Shown: positions 47,166-57,556 of the stretch, piece after piece | How the letters are laid out: every line of letters begins with the position of its first letter | Numbering within the stretch: the first letter of the stretch is position 1 | NCBI GenBank assembly: GCA_015680685.1 | Contig: MNCI01006123.1 | Span: 313,600 to 377,599, forward strand | DNA length: 64,000 bases | Direction: 5' to 3' | From: Gnetum montanum | Lineage: Eukaryota > Streptophyta > Gnetopsida > Gnetales > Gnetaceae | Program-made: the position numbers and the translations under genes | The notes under the pieces: model-generated | Database searches by the model: none | The model's input: the letters and a program-made list of their open reading frames with translations, nothing else | What the model was told of the DNA's origin: nothing

Positions 47166-48699
47166 GTCTAGAGGATTTGCCCGAGAGACATTGACAAAGA
47201 ATATGAAACACTGTGATGAATATGACACCAACACCATTTGTCAATGCTTACTTAGATAATGCTTTGTTATGCTTGAGAGTGCCAAGGAAGTAAAGGATGG
47301 TAGAGAATAGGGGATAGGTTTGAGGAGATGGGGTCAAGGGACAATGGATGGAAAATGAAAAATGTAGGATGCGATGCCATGACAACTTGTTGCCATAGTA
47401 TGATCCCTCATTAGAGTGCTTATGAGAGAGTTAGCATGCATAGGTGTCTTTCCCCTATGGATTTTGACCTCTTGTTGGAGTGCTTAGAGATGGTTGATCC
47501 AAGGCTGAGACAGTTGCAAAGTAGCAACTATGCCATTCAACTTGGACACTTGTCTTATCTCATTTTCTTCTCTTTTTTCCTTTTCTTCTTTTTTTGGTTG
47601 TTTTTTTATTTTTATTTTTTTTGAGGAAATGCATTGCACACCCATATCCAGTTGAAGGAAACTATATCACTGCCATAGGATAGGTGTTTCCTCCTCCAGA
47701 CGAGTTGTGTTACATCCATGTGGGGCTTTGACCAACCTACAAAGGCTTCCATGGGACGAGTTATGTTACATCCATCATGGGTTTAGAGGTTAAGTGCGAG
47801 AAAGGGTTTTATCTACATTGGGGAAGCTTGTGAGGGGATGTGGGGAATTGCAAGAGTGGGAAGTAGAGGTTAGGTTAGTTGAGGGGATATTAGGATATGC
47901 ACTCTCAAGTAGCTAGGCTAGTTGAAGCTAGTACTTTGGAAAAATGCAGTATCTTGCTCTTGTGGTGAAATGTATTCCTAAATGACACCATCCCAGTTTT
48001 ATCCTACAAATGCAACAAAGAGAATACCAAAAGAAATAACCACCATGTGAAGTGAGGGCAAAGTCTTGTCTACTTGGGACATTGCAAGGGCTACAAGTGC
48101 TATGTTGGATGCATGTAATGTCCAAAGTAGGAAGGCCATTGCAAGCATCGGTGGTGGTTGGATGGAAAGCTCCAATAGCCATACCAGAAGTGAGCACTTA
48201 AGAGGCTAGGAGCAATGATGATGCAGGTGCTCAAGAATCCTCACAAAAGGTAGGAGCTAAGAAATTCAGTGGAAGAGTGGGAAGTCCAATTGCTGAATGC
48301 TCTTCTAGACTCTGATAATGGTGAGAGTTGGAGAATAACAGCACTATGGCTGAGCCACAGTACTTTTGGGACTCCAATAGGAGATGCTGATGGTAGGAGC
48401 TACAACCAAGATGATTGGCGACAGTGGCGATAGCTCCAAAAGGTCAGCAAGATGTTAAACAACATCTTTGGAAGATCAGCAAGAGGCTAGGGATGGAGAC
48501 ATTACAAATGTCCTAGAGGGTTTTTTCTTGGTGATGTGAACTTTATTCTGGAATTACAACACCCCACCCCATCTTGCCCAAGAGGCATAAATAGGTAACA
48601 AAAGATCGAAAGTATGCCCGCTCACTTGTTCACAAGATCACATATGTTGAATCATAGATGTTGACTTGCGAATGTAGTTTTAGGTCTTGGTAGATAGTC
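47166..48699 (-). other. 3' non-coding region of element C
   Basis: No ORF of note. 47166-47240 aligns with 28975-29060 of G. A pyrimidine tract lies at 47565-47625. Otherwise nothing I can name. Confidence 0.5.
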
Positions 48700-49195
48700 A
48701 GCTATGCTAGTTTAAAGTCCTAGCAAACTCTACTCCTAGTTTAAGGTCCAAACGGATCATGTTATGCTAGTTTAAGGTCCAAGCATACCGTTGTGCTAGT
48801 TTAACATCGTATCAGATGGTGGATGGCTAGTTTAAGGTCATAGTAGGCCATGCTATAGATGCTAGGTTAATGTCATAGCCCAAGGACATTTTGTGCTAGT
48901 TTAACATCATGGTAGATGAGCTATGCTAGTTTAGCATCATGGAAAACACTCTCTACTAGTTTAACATCATAGTGAATGCTCTGTGCTAGTTTAATGTCAT
49001 AGCAGATGCTTTGTGCTAGTTTAACATCATAGCGGATGCTTTGTGCCAGTTTAATGTCATAGCAGACGCTCTGTGCTAGTTGAACATCATAGTGGACACT
49101 CTGTGCCAGTTTAACATCATAGCAAACACTCTGTGCCAGTTTAACATCATAGCAGACGCTTTGTGCTAGTTTAACATCATAACAAATGCTCTATT
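48700..49195. repeat. 30-bp minisatellite downstream of integrase
   Basis: About 16 tandem units, consensus GCTAGTTTAACATCATAGCA plus GACGCTCTGT. Units near 48700-48900 read TAGTTTAAGGTC instead and are more divergent, so the array grew from that end. It starts right after the integrase stop. Tandem arrays at this position are known in Ogre-type elements. Confidence 0.9.
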
Positions 49196-49228
49196 TACCT
49201 TGCTTTATTATTGGTGTGATACTGCATG

Positions 49229-50470
49229 TTAGGTGTAATACAGTTTTAGGTATAGATGGTTGATAGGATTAATGACCTCGTTGTCATCTAAGTCAACAAG
49301 CTTGAATGCCCCATTTTCATATGCTTTTGTCACAAAGAAAGGCCTTTCCCAGTTAGCTAAGAATTTGTTCACATGCTCACAGATGGCCTTGAGGACTAGA
49401 TCCCCTTTCTTGATCAGGAGTTGGTGTAGATTATAGTGATGATTTTGCCATTTTTTGTCTTGATAAAACTCAATGTAGTTAAGCATTTGGATACAATATT
49501 CCTCTATAAAGTCAAGATCAATGATTCTTGACTCATTGTTCTGAGCCTCATCCATAAAGCTTGAGAGGATCATTCAGAGTGATAGGACTTTCAATTCAAG
49601 AGGTAACACCACTTCATATCCGTATACAAGACTATATGGTGTCTCACCTATTACAGTTCTACACATTGTGTGATAGGCCCAAAGCATGTAGACGAGTTGC
49701 TCATGCCATCGTCGCTTGCTACTGCTAAGCATCTTCTTTAGAAGGTTGACAATGGATTTATTTGTGGTTTCTACTTGGTTGTTTGCTTGAGGATAGTACA
49801 ACAATGAGAAAGAGTGTTTAATGCTAAGATTTTCATAGAAGGCTTTAGTTTCTGTGCTACTGAATTGAGGCCTGTTGTCTGTAATGATAGCCTTAGGAAG
49901 GTTGAATTGAGTCACTATATTGTCTAAGATGAATTTGTAAACTTGTTGAGATGTGATCTTCCTAAGGAAAATAACTTCCACCCACTTTGTGAAATATTCA
50001 ATTACGGTGATAATAAAGCTATATCCTATAGAAGACTTAGGTGCTATTGGCACTATAATGTCTAATTCCCAATGTTCAAATGGCCATGTAATTTGCATAG
50101 TGTGCAACTTGGTAGGTGATACATGTATTAGATTTCCATGGTGTTGGCATATGTCACATGTCCTTACCTTAGAAACATAATCATGTTCCATATAAGGCTA
50201 GTAGTAGTCTAAATGTCTAATTTTTGATGCCATTTCCCTAGGAGCTATGTGCCCTCCACACAATTCCTCATGGATTTGATGAACAATTCTTTGGGCTTCA
50301 TCGCCACTTATGCAAGTTAGTAGTATCCCATCATAAGATCTATGACATAGAGCACTATCACCTACGAGGACATACTATCATGCTCATTTCCTCACTACAT
50401 CTTTTTGGGCAGATGTTAGGTTCTGTGGAGGTTCACCATGTTGAAGGTATGTTTTCATGTCATCCTTCTT
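49229..50470 (-). pseudogene. Element C integrase
   Basis: Integrase of Tat/Ogre type, nearly intact. N-terminal part: SYDGILLTCISGDEAQRIV, then HEELCGGHI and the zinc-binding CDICQHHG. Core: WELDIIVPIAP (D), AIITDNRPQFSS (D), NNQVETTNKS (E), so all three catalytic acids are present. The C-terminal domain runs to INPINHLYLKLYY. 49574-50191 is one open frame of 205 codons, then a stop at 49571 and a second open frame of 114 codons. The minisatellite starts just after it. Upstream, 50350-50470 keeps MKTYLQHGEPPQN of the RNase H-integrase linker. Confidence 0.9.
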
Positions 50471-50596
50471 GAGTGTGGGCAGAACTTACAGACACGATAC
50501 TTGTTGTGTGAATGATAGGGTCAATGCATGTTACTACTGAAGTAGGCAAGATTGCAAACATATGGGGTGGCATGCTTAAAGCTAAAGTGGCATTAG

Positions 50597-51560
50597 TTCA
50601 TCCACTCAAAGTTAGCTCCTTTTTTAAGCAGGTGTTGCATTGGATGCAATTTATCTGTTAAACTCACAATAAACCTTCATATGAACTATACCCTACCTTG
50701 TAATCTATGAAACTCTTTAAGGTTTGTGGGTGGTCCTAAGTTGATAATGACCTTAACCTTATCTATATCTACACGTATTCCTATTTTTGACACCACAAAA
50801 CCTAGCATGCATCCATTTTTGACACCGAAGACACACTTTTTGGGATTGAGATGAAGGTCATGCTTTCAGCAACGTTGAAGGACCAGGTTCAAGTTGTTTG
50901 CATGATCAGGAGCCTTCTTGGATTTGACTGCTATATTTTCCACATAGTCATTTAGCCATTCTAAAAGATAGTTGCTAAAAAATGTATGTCATTGCATGCT
51001 AGTATGTTGCTCTGGCATTTTTTAGTCCAAAGGAAATCATCGTATAACAAAATGTTCCCCAAGGGGTCATGATGGTAGTAGCAAGTTGATGTTTCAAGTT
51101 TATATGAATTTGATTGTATCCCAAGAATCCATCCATGAAGGATAGCAAGGCATGGCCAGCTATAGTATCGACAAGTTGGTGGATATTGGGCAAGGGGAAA
51201 TCGTCCTTGATGGTTGCCTTGTTTAAATATTGGAAGTCTATACAAATGCGTATATCCCAAGTTTTCTTAGGGACCACCATGATGTTTAATACCCAGTTTG
51301 CGTAATTGATTGTCATGATGAACCCATCTTTGTAGAGTTTGGTGATTTTTTCACAAATAGCTAAAGCAATTTCTGGCTTAATTTTACGAGCTTTCTATTT
51401 GACTACTTTAACATGTGAATCCAAGATAATGTTGTGTTGTATTATGCGCAGGTCTAAGCCTAGCGTATCTTCATAAGACCATGCAAACAATTTGACATTA
51501 TTTTTGAGAACTCTAGAGATATTTTGTTGAATCTATGGCTCTAGTAAAGAGCTAAGCTTT
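50597..51560 (-). pseudogene. Element C reverse transcriptase
   Basis: Tat/Ogre-like RT. In order: LFAWSYEDTLGLDL, KIKPEIALAICEKI, NWVLNIMVVPKKTWDIRICI, LNKATIKDDFPLPNIHQLVD, LLSFMDGFLGYNQIHI (catalytic D present), TPWGTFCYTMISFGLKNA, the active site YVENIAVKS (D-D changed to E-N), NPKKCVFGVKNGCMLGFVVS, and LLKKGANFEW at about 50600. The frame is broken at 50990 and by stops after. RNase H does not follow. Confidence 0.85.
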
Positions 51561-51890
51561 AAAGTTCTCACCTCACCTTTACATGTTATTATGGGGGTTT
51601 CTATAAGTGGATCCTCAGTCACATCACCAGCCCCTAAATCTAAGGCTTGGACAAGGTGTTCTAGCCAGTCTAGTGATGTTTCTAAGGATGCTATGATGGT
51701 GTCACAAGGAGGCAATTCAAAGTCCAATAGCTCTATGTTCATGTGTCTCATGAGTCTACCATGGGGTCTAGTCAAGATTAAAGGCAAACGAAGATCATCA
51801 TGTGTGGTCATTTTCCCCAAGCGATCTTGCAAAATAGCCAAAAAAATTGAAAAACAAAAGACGTCAAGTGGTACCTACCTAATAGAGCAA
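51533..51890 (-). pseudogene. Element C protease-RT linker
   Basis: One open frame of about 100 codons (MAILQDRLGKM ... VRTLKLSSLLEP) leading into RT. Upstream it should join protease at 57.6 kb but is separated from it by the antisense block. 51891-51929 holds nothing. Confidence 0.5.
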
Positions 51891-51929
51891 CATGAAGCGA
51901 AATTTATGTAAAGTAAGTATGCAGTATCT

Positions 51930-52095
51930 CAAAATTGCCAATTTAAGGTCTTAGTGAATCGTAACTATGCATAGAATGTAAAGATGCATTTCAAAATTGC
52001 CAATTTAAGGTCTTAGCAGACCATAACTATGTATATGGTGTGAAGGGAATTTCAAAATTTCTAGTTTAAGGTCTTAGTGGACCATTATGGTGCCT
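51930..52095. repeat. Three-unit repeat with TTTAAGGTCTTAG core
   Basis: Three units of about 62-66 bp, each starting TTCAAAATTGCCAATTTAAG or a variant and continuing GTCTTAGTGGACC. The core resembles the 48700-49195 and 57230-57450 arrays. It marks the left edge of the antisense block. Confidence 0.75.
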
Positions 52096-52199
52096 ACAGT
52101 GTGAAGCCTTGAGTTAAATCCAAAGGCTTAAAGTGAGGGGTTAAATCAAATGTTCATTGGATAAACAAAATATATAAATTTTCTTTTGAGCAAATTTGT

Positions 52200-52384
52200 A
52201 TGCTAAGCTACATTGAACATGGGACGTCCCACATTATGCATGGGGCATGGAATGTTCTACATTATGCGTGGGGACACAAGATGTTTTTTGTTAAGCACAG
52301 GACACAGAGTGTCCTGCATTACATGCAAGACACGAGACTTCCTAGAAAAGTGACATGTCATGTAACCCTAAAAGGTATAAATAG
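52200..52384 (+). promoter_or_regulatory. Putative promoter region of the antisense block
   Basis: TATAAATA at 52376-52383 on plus, preceded by about four degenerate 29-33-bp repeats around ACATTATGC-TGGGG-CAC (52215-52345). It resembles the LTR promoters in the window but no LTR ends are visible. Transcription from here would run into the exon-like ORFs to the right. No expression evidence. Confidence 0.4.
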
Positions 52385-53039
52385 GGGTTTACCCATGGTA
52401 AGCCTATCATTTTCACTATCAGAGCTAACAGTCTAGAGTGTAGTGCAATCTAGAGAAGAGAGTGTAGCACTTATAGAGCATAACCACTAATAGGTCAGAG
52501 CTTGACAACAAGACAATGGTGCATAGAAGTAAGCATAGATACCAGGGCCTTGCAAATGTGGATGAAGAGGAGCACATGCTACGACATCTTCCCAGAGCAT
52601 GTGTTGGAGAATGATAGGAGGCACCATCTAACTAGTAGGGCGTTACACTACCTTCATGTGTATTCTTTTGCTGTGTTGTGCATTGTTTTTTTAAAAAGAA
52701 ATGAGATGATCTATAGAGTGGGTACTATTGTTGTCATCGCCTCCTCTGTAACCGTGGTGCCTTGGCTATTGCGGCCACTATGGCTACTATGCTATGGCTG
52801 CTGCCACTATGCCATGGTTGCCACTCTAGCTACTATGCCATGGTTGCTGCCGCTACCATTGTGGCTACCTCCATAGCCGTTACACCATGGCTGCGGCCAC
52901 TGCCATAGCCGTTATGCTGTGGCCACGACCTCCATCACTGTGGTTGGGAGCGATGCACAATTTCCTTCCTATGTCTTTCATTTTACACCGAGGTAACGAC
53001 AAGGGTGTCTCATGTAGTGGTACAGAATGAGGGTTTTAC
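52385..53039 (+). other. Leader of the antisense block with GCC/ATGG-rich repeat
   Basis: A short ATG frame at 52515-52613 (MVHRSKHRYQGLANVDEEEH) may be a first exon. 52740-52930 is a GC-rich degenerate repeat with units such as GCCACTATGGCTACTATGC. The 124-codon plus frame through it is low complexity and not taken as a gene. Confidence 0.4.
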
Positions 53040-53500
53040 ACATCCTATGTAGTGTGACATGCAAGGGAGGGTTTTTTATGTGTTCCACATGGTTAAACAG
53101 GGCAAGGGCTTTGCAAGTGTTCCATGTCTATTCTCAAGGCATGTTGTCCTTGATAGTGTAACTGGAAAGCTAGAAATGTTTGACTATCTACGTTACTATG
53201 CTCTCTGGGAGTGTGATGCTTGCTATGCTACATGGAACGGAGCTGCTACGCTATGCGAGATGCTATAGGGGTGGGATGAACACTTAGAAAGAAATTTTGG
53301 TTTGATTGCTTATTCTACGGTTGTCATGCTCTGTACTTAAAATTTTTTTTTATAGAAAATTGCTATTTTTTATAGAAATGTAATTAACACTTAGAGAAAT
53401 CTTACATAGGAAATTGTCACGTTCTATGAGAGCGTAACCAACACTTAGAAAATTTTTTTAAACACTTTCTTTTTTTTTGTTTTTTAAAGAAAATTACCCT
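53040..53500 (-). repeat. Fragment resembling the C-type LTR
   Basis: Shares with the C LTRs the recurrent GAACACTTAGAAA phrase and TGCTACGCTATGCGAGATGC-like palindromes, in the same orientation. Neither LTR end is present. It could be an LTR relic or an independently evolved repeat. Confidence 0.4.
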
Positions 53501-53549
53501 TACTATGCACTAACGTTTTCATTGTGAAATGCAAGGTTATGTTGAAGCC

Positions 53550-54327
53550 AATCCTGATTGTAGTTAAGCTAGTAGGAATTCTGTGATGTATAAGCACCCC
53601 TGTACCCCATGTGCAAGTAGGGAACTAAGTGATTTGGTTCCAAGAGGGTGCCCAAGAATTTTTAGAGTTCTTGCTTCATCACTTCAATGTGATGATATGG
53701 TTGCATTTTCTGCTGAAACAACAGCCATCTTGGTTGAAACATTACTACTTGGAGTGAATCGAGGTATTTTAAAATTCATGATAGATGGATCTATTGAGGG
53801 GGAAGGGGTAGGGGGCTCAAGTCAACATCTGAAAGGCTTAAGACTTTTATCTTGGATTTGGGCAGTGCCAGAGTTCAAATGCTACCACAAATATAATGCC
53901 TTGTTCATTGCTTGCCATATGGGCATAGTCTTCCAAAATCCTGCTAGAACCATCTACTGTGCTAGCGGGTGAGTCCTGTTAAGATGATTAGACATCTTAT
54001 TTTTTTTGTCTTCTATGATTTGGAGTGCTTATTATGTTTTATCGGTTACTAGATTTTTTATTGATAAGGACAGTCTTCATGATAGAGAGGGGACGTGAGC
54101 CTTGGCCCAAATGGCCCTATAAGAGTTCTCCTTCACTAAGAATGTGCACGCCAATGTTATAGAGCAACTTGGGACTGATTTTAGAACTTATCTAACCAAG
54201 TACTCTAAATTCTATATGAAGTGTGAGGAGCTTGGGTGGTTAGATGGTGAATGGGTATCCTATTGGATACCCATTGTAGAAGAAGTACTAGTGCAAGTAC
54301 CATCATTCCCTACACCATTCACACCAG
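53550..54327 (+). pseudogene. Antisense gene block: exon-like ORFs 1 and 2
   Basis: Plus-strand, opposite to element C. 53586-53970 is a 128-codon frame from MYKHPCTPCASRELSDL to ARTIYCASG with no internal stop. 54090-54327 reads NVIEQLGTDFRTYL, then YMKCEELGWLDGEW and VQVPSFPTPFTP, and ends at a CAG|GTGAGT donor. GTGAGT also follows the first ORF at 53971, a possible second donor, with an acceptor before 54052. I do not recognise the protein; it could be a captured host gene or the antisense ORF known from some Tat-type elements. Confidence 0.5.
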
Positions 54328-54418
54328 GTGAGTTATATTATGTGTTTATTTTCATGTATTTTTGATTAATTTTCTCTTTTTTTTATGTGGCTAATTTTAT
54401 TCTTGGTTACTGTAGTAG
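54328..54418 (+). other. Intron in the antisense block (91 bp)
   Basis: GTGAGT ... TGTAGTAG. Splicing after the first base of a codon and into CAGCC keeps the frame: the codon becomes GCA and the downstream frame is the open one. The interior is T-rich, as in plant introns. Confidence 0.5.
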
Positions 54419-55470
54419 CAGCCAAATCTAAGGAGGTTAGAGTAATTACCTTAGGATGTAATGAGGCCAACCTTCTCTTTAAATATGGCAAAGTTGATGA
54501 GTCATAGCATTGGCTATGCAATGGAGCCCCAGCAACAATTATCTAGAATGTTTAGGAGGCTAGGCTTATGGATCTCTTTTTGGCTATGAACTCAAGCATC
54601 CTAGCAGCAGAAATGGTTGCCCTTGTCAATTCCTTCATAGAAAGTGTTGACCACTTTCACACACAAGTTCACAATGTGCGAGTGGTCTTTGAGATCACTG
54701 ATGACCTTTTTTTAGATCTCTTTAGTGTCTCTTCTGATGGTTTCCCCATGGGTAAAAAGACTAGCAAGGATCTAAACCATCAAGGAGACATAAAAGAATG
54801 GCTAGGCATTGACAAGGATCACAAGGGCATTTTATAAAAAAAGGTCAAATTGAAGGCAGCCCAACATATTTACCCCATCTTTTGCACTTGTGATTTTCCA
54901 AGCTGCCTTTCCAAGGAAAAATTCTTGGGGTAGAGCAAGCTTGGATTATGAGGGATGTAATGGAAGAGGAGACATGATAAAACTAGGCTAAGTATCTTGT
55001 AGAAGGCTTAAGGGCTAAAATGATTAGGCTGCATGGAAAACTTGATGCACATTTCCATGTGCACTTTGCATTTCTCATAGCATATCTGTGTAGGTTTGCA
55101 GAATTTTTGGTATTGGGGGGAATGGAATCTGGGTAATACAAGATCATACCTAGATATCCAAACCATGGATCCATCACATATTTCACACCACCCGATCTCA
55201 AGACCCTCTAGAGGCTATTGGGAAGTCTTTTTCCATGACCACTAAAGATTAGGTAGGGTCATCCTTCCGTGCACATGACAACCTTAGAGAGGCTTCCCCC
55301 ACCAACATGGGTAATGTAGTGAGGGGGACACGTCTCATTACGGAGATAGTAAAATCAAAATTACAAATTAAAAAGCCTCTTCTTGCAAAGGAACCCTCAC
55401 ATGGGATTGAAGGAAGGGGCAAAAGGATATGAATCAATGTTTGCAACGTGCAGTTTGAGCTCGTTGATGA
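54419..55470 (+). pseudogene. Antisense gene block: exon-like ORF 3
   Basis: AAKSKEVRVITLGCNEANLL, then MDLFLAMNSSILAAEMVALV, DHFHTQVHNVRVVFEI and KEWLGIDKDHKGIL at 54419-54834, with TAG stops where CAG is likely. A middle part (about 54940-55200) shows LHGKLDAHFHVHFAF and YLCRFAEFLVLGG. 55200-55470 reads RAHDNLREASPTNMGNVV and KLQIKKPLLAKEPSHGIEG, ending FELVD at a GTATGT donor (55471). Unidentified protein. Stops and one or two frameshifts are present. Confidence 0.45.
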
Positions 55471-55538
55471 GTATGTTTTAGCTAGCCTAGTTGTTACTTT
55501 TTTTATTCATATATGTTGGATTGGCACCCTAACCTTAG
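55471..55538 (+). other. Intron in the antisense block (68 bp)
   Basis: GTATGT ... CCTTAG, T-rich. Joining restores the frame from FELVD into LCMVDEEEVFTT. 68 bp is short but within the plant range. Confidence 0.4.
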
Positions 55539-56033
55539 CTTGTGCATGGTAGATGAGGAAGAGGTCTTTACTACCAAAGAAGAGGCCTCTACTATAGAAG
55601 AGGAGGCTCTTGCCATGGAAGAGGAGGCCCCTGCTATAGAGGAGCCTTTTGTAGACAGTGTCCCACAACCTGAGGGGCACATGACAATAGAGGAAGCTTC
55701 TACACTCTTAAGGTAGCTTAAAGAAGAGGGGCTGCATTTTAAGGATGGTGATTTTGTTGGTTTGTTTGATAGTGTACAAATGGGCAATCCCCCCACTCTC
55801 ATCCCTGAGGGTTTGCTAGGTAGGAGCTCTACACTGCCATTTATGTTATCCTCTCACTTTTCCTCTTTCCTCTGATCCTCTTCTGTTTGTTTGTTTTCCT
55901 ATTTCCCTCTCATTTTTCTTCTTTTCTTTATAATGCTAACATGATTTATTGTGCAACGAGTACTACTTTTTCTAAGGGCATTGAGTCTTCATCTACTTTT
56001 CTCCTACAACCATGGGCAGAAACCCTAGATAAA
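55539..56033 (+). pseudogene. Antisense gene block: acidic exon
   Basis: 55539-55815 encodes a strongly acidic stretch with a repeated E-E-E-A pattern (KEEASTIEEEALAMEEEAPA), then PFVDSVPQPEGHMTIEEA and GDFVGLFDSVQMGN. One TAG replaces a likely CAG at 55713. 55816-56033 is less clear and may be an intron plus a short exon. Confidence 0.45.
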
Positions 56034-57190
56034 TTTCCTAGCATTTTTGTTGATGTTAGGCCCCTTGTGGCCGCATACTCTAGTTTAAGGCCATTTCGGG
56101 CCATAGCTAATTTAAGGCCATTTCTGGAGAGGCCACATCTGCCATGTTTTCTCAAGGGCCACCCACATGGATGGCCCTAGAGAAAGGGAAAATCTTAGTA
56201 GGCATTGATTTAGGGGAGGAAGACTAGGCAAATTTGACTGAGGAGGAAATCCTCTAGTGCTTAGTGTCTGGCCTTGATAGAATACCACTAGACATGGATG
56301 CAGGTCCATCTTAGGCTAGCCAAGTCTATTTCATTGTAGTTTATTTCATAATAGCTTTATGCATTGCCTGCTCACTCATTGGTTTATCATTTTGTTCTTG
56401 ATTTATGTAGGATCTAGACGAGGATGTAGGACCTAGCAAGGTGGTGGATAAAGACACAAGATATAACCCATAGAGTATTGATTGATATTTTAAACTTTTG
56501 AAATGTAGCCCTCATGGTTGTCCAATGTTGCAACTTTAAATGTAAACATAATTTTAGAGTATGTATTTCATTTGCAGTTTAATGAAAAGTAAGAAATTTG
56601 TTTTATTTCTTTTTCCTAGCATTTTTGTTGATGTTAGGCCCCTTGTGGCCACATACTCTAGTTTAAGGCCATTTCAAGCCATAGCTAGTTTAAGGCCATT
56701 TCTAGAGAGGCCACATCTGCCATGTTTTCTTAGGGGCCATCCACATGGATGGTCGTGGAGAAAGGGAAAATCTTAGTAGGCATTGATTTAGGGGAGGAAG
56801 ACTACGCAAATTTGACTGAGAAGGAAATCCTCTAGCGCTTGGCATCTAGCCTTGATAGAATACCACTAGACATGGATGCAGGTCCATCTCAGGTTAGCCA
56901 AGTCTATTTCATTGTAGTTTATTTCATGATAGCTTTATGCATTGCCTGCTCACTCATTGGTTTATCGTTTTGCTATTGATTTATGTAGGATCTAGACGAG
57001 GATGTAGGACCTAGCAAGGCGGCGAATAAAGACACAAGATATAACCCATAGAGTATTGATTGATATTTTAAACTTTTGAAATGTAGCCCTCATGGTTGTC
57101 CAATGTTGCAACTCTAAATGTAAACATAATTTTAGACTATGTATTTCATTTGCAATTTAATGAAAAGTAAGAAATTTGTTTTATTTCTTT
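56034..57190 (+). repeat. 578-bp tandem duplication containing the last exons
   Basis: Units start TTCCTAGCATTTTTGTTG at 56034, 56613 and (partial) 57191, a period of 579 and 578 bp. Each unit holds one or two TTTAAGGCCATTTCGGGCC minisatellite units, an exon (ALEKGKILVGIDLGEED to LDMDAGPS), an intron and a last exon. Intron of unit 1 is 56315-56410 (its donor decayed to GC), of unit 2 is 56893-56988 (GTTAGC ... TTATGTAG), each 96 bp. The last exon DLDEDVGPSK...YNP ends at TAG 56471-56473 and 57049-57051. The copies are very similar, so the duplication is recent relative to the element. Confidence 0.8.
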
Positions 57191-57460
57191 TTCCTAGCAT
57201 TTTTGTTGATGTTAGGCCCCTTTTGGCTACATACTCTAGTTTAAGTCCATTTTGGGCTTAGTTTAAGGCCATTTCGGGCCATAGCTAGTTTAAGGCCATT
57301 TCAGGCCATAGCTAGTTTAAGGCCATTTCGGGCCATGGGTAATTAATACAGAGAGGGGTGCTAGTTTTAGGCCTTGCTAGGCCATGGGATAGTTTAAGGC
57401 CATTTCGGGTTGTAGCTAGTTCAAGGTCATTTCGGGCCATGGCGATATAGCTAACACAAA
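57191..57460. repeat. 27-bp minisatellite CTAGTTTAAGGCCATTTCGG
   Basis: Starts with the third, partial 578-bp unit and continues with 6-7 tandem units, CTAGTTTAAGGCCATTTCGG plus GCCATAG. The core CTAGTTTAAGG is shared with the arrays at 48700 and 51930. It marks the right edge of the antisense block. Confidence 0.85.
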
Positions 57461-57556
57461 AGGTAAACACAATCCAAAATTGAAACTTGTACAAACAAAA
57501 GTGTTAAAAATAAAAGAATCAGAGAAGTAAAGTAGGGCTATGCCCTAATCATGTAA

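Noticed and set aside
47565-47625. Reverse-strand poly(A) tail of a retroposed gene
   Set aside because: No coding homology next to it on either strand; it lies within the 3' non-coding region of C.
48700-49195. CRISPR-like spacing of a short repeat
   Set aside because: Units are directly adjacent with no unique spacers, in a plant retrotransposon; it is a minisatellite.
52502-52876. 124-codon ORF with a hydrophobic C-terminus
   Set aside because: The second half is a GCC/ATGG-type simple repeat and the listed start is not an ATG; at most the first 30 codons from 52515 may be real.
53586-53970. Independent host gene
   Set aside because: It is flanked by element C on both sides within one pair of LTRs and target duplications, so it is kept as part of the antisense block and not called a free-standing gene.
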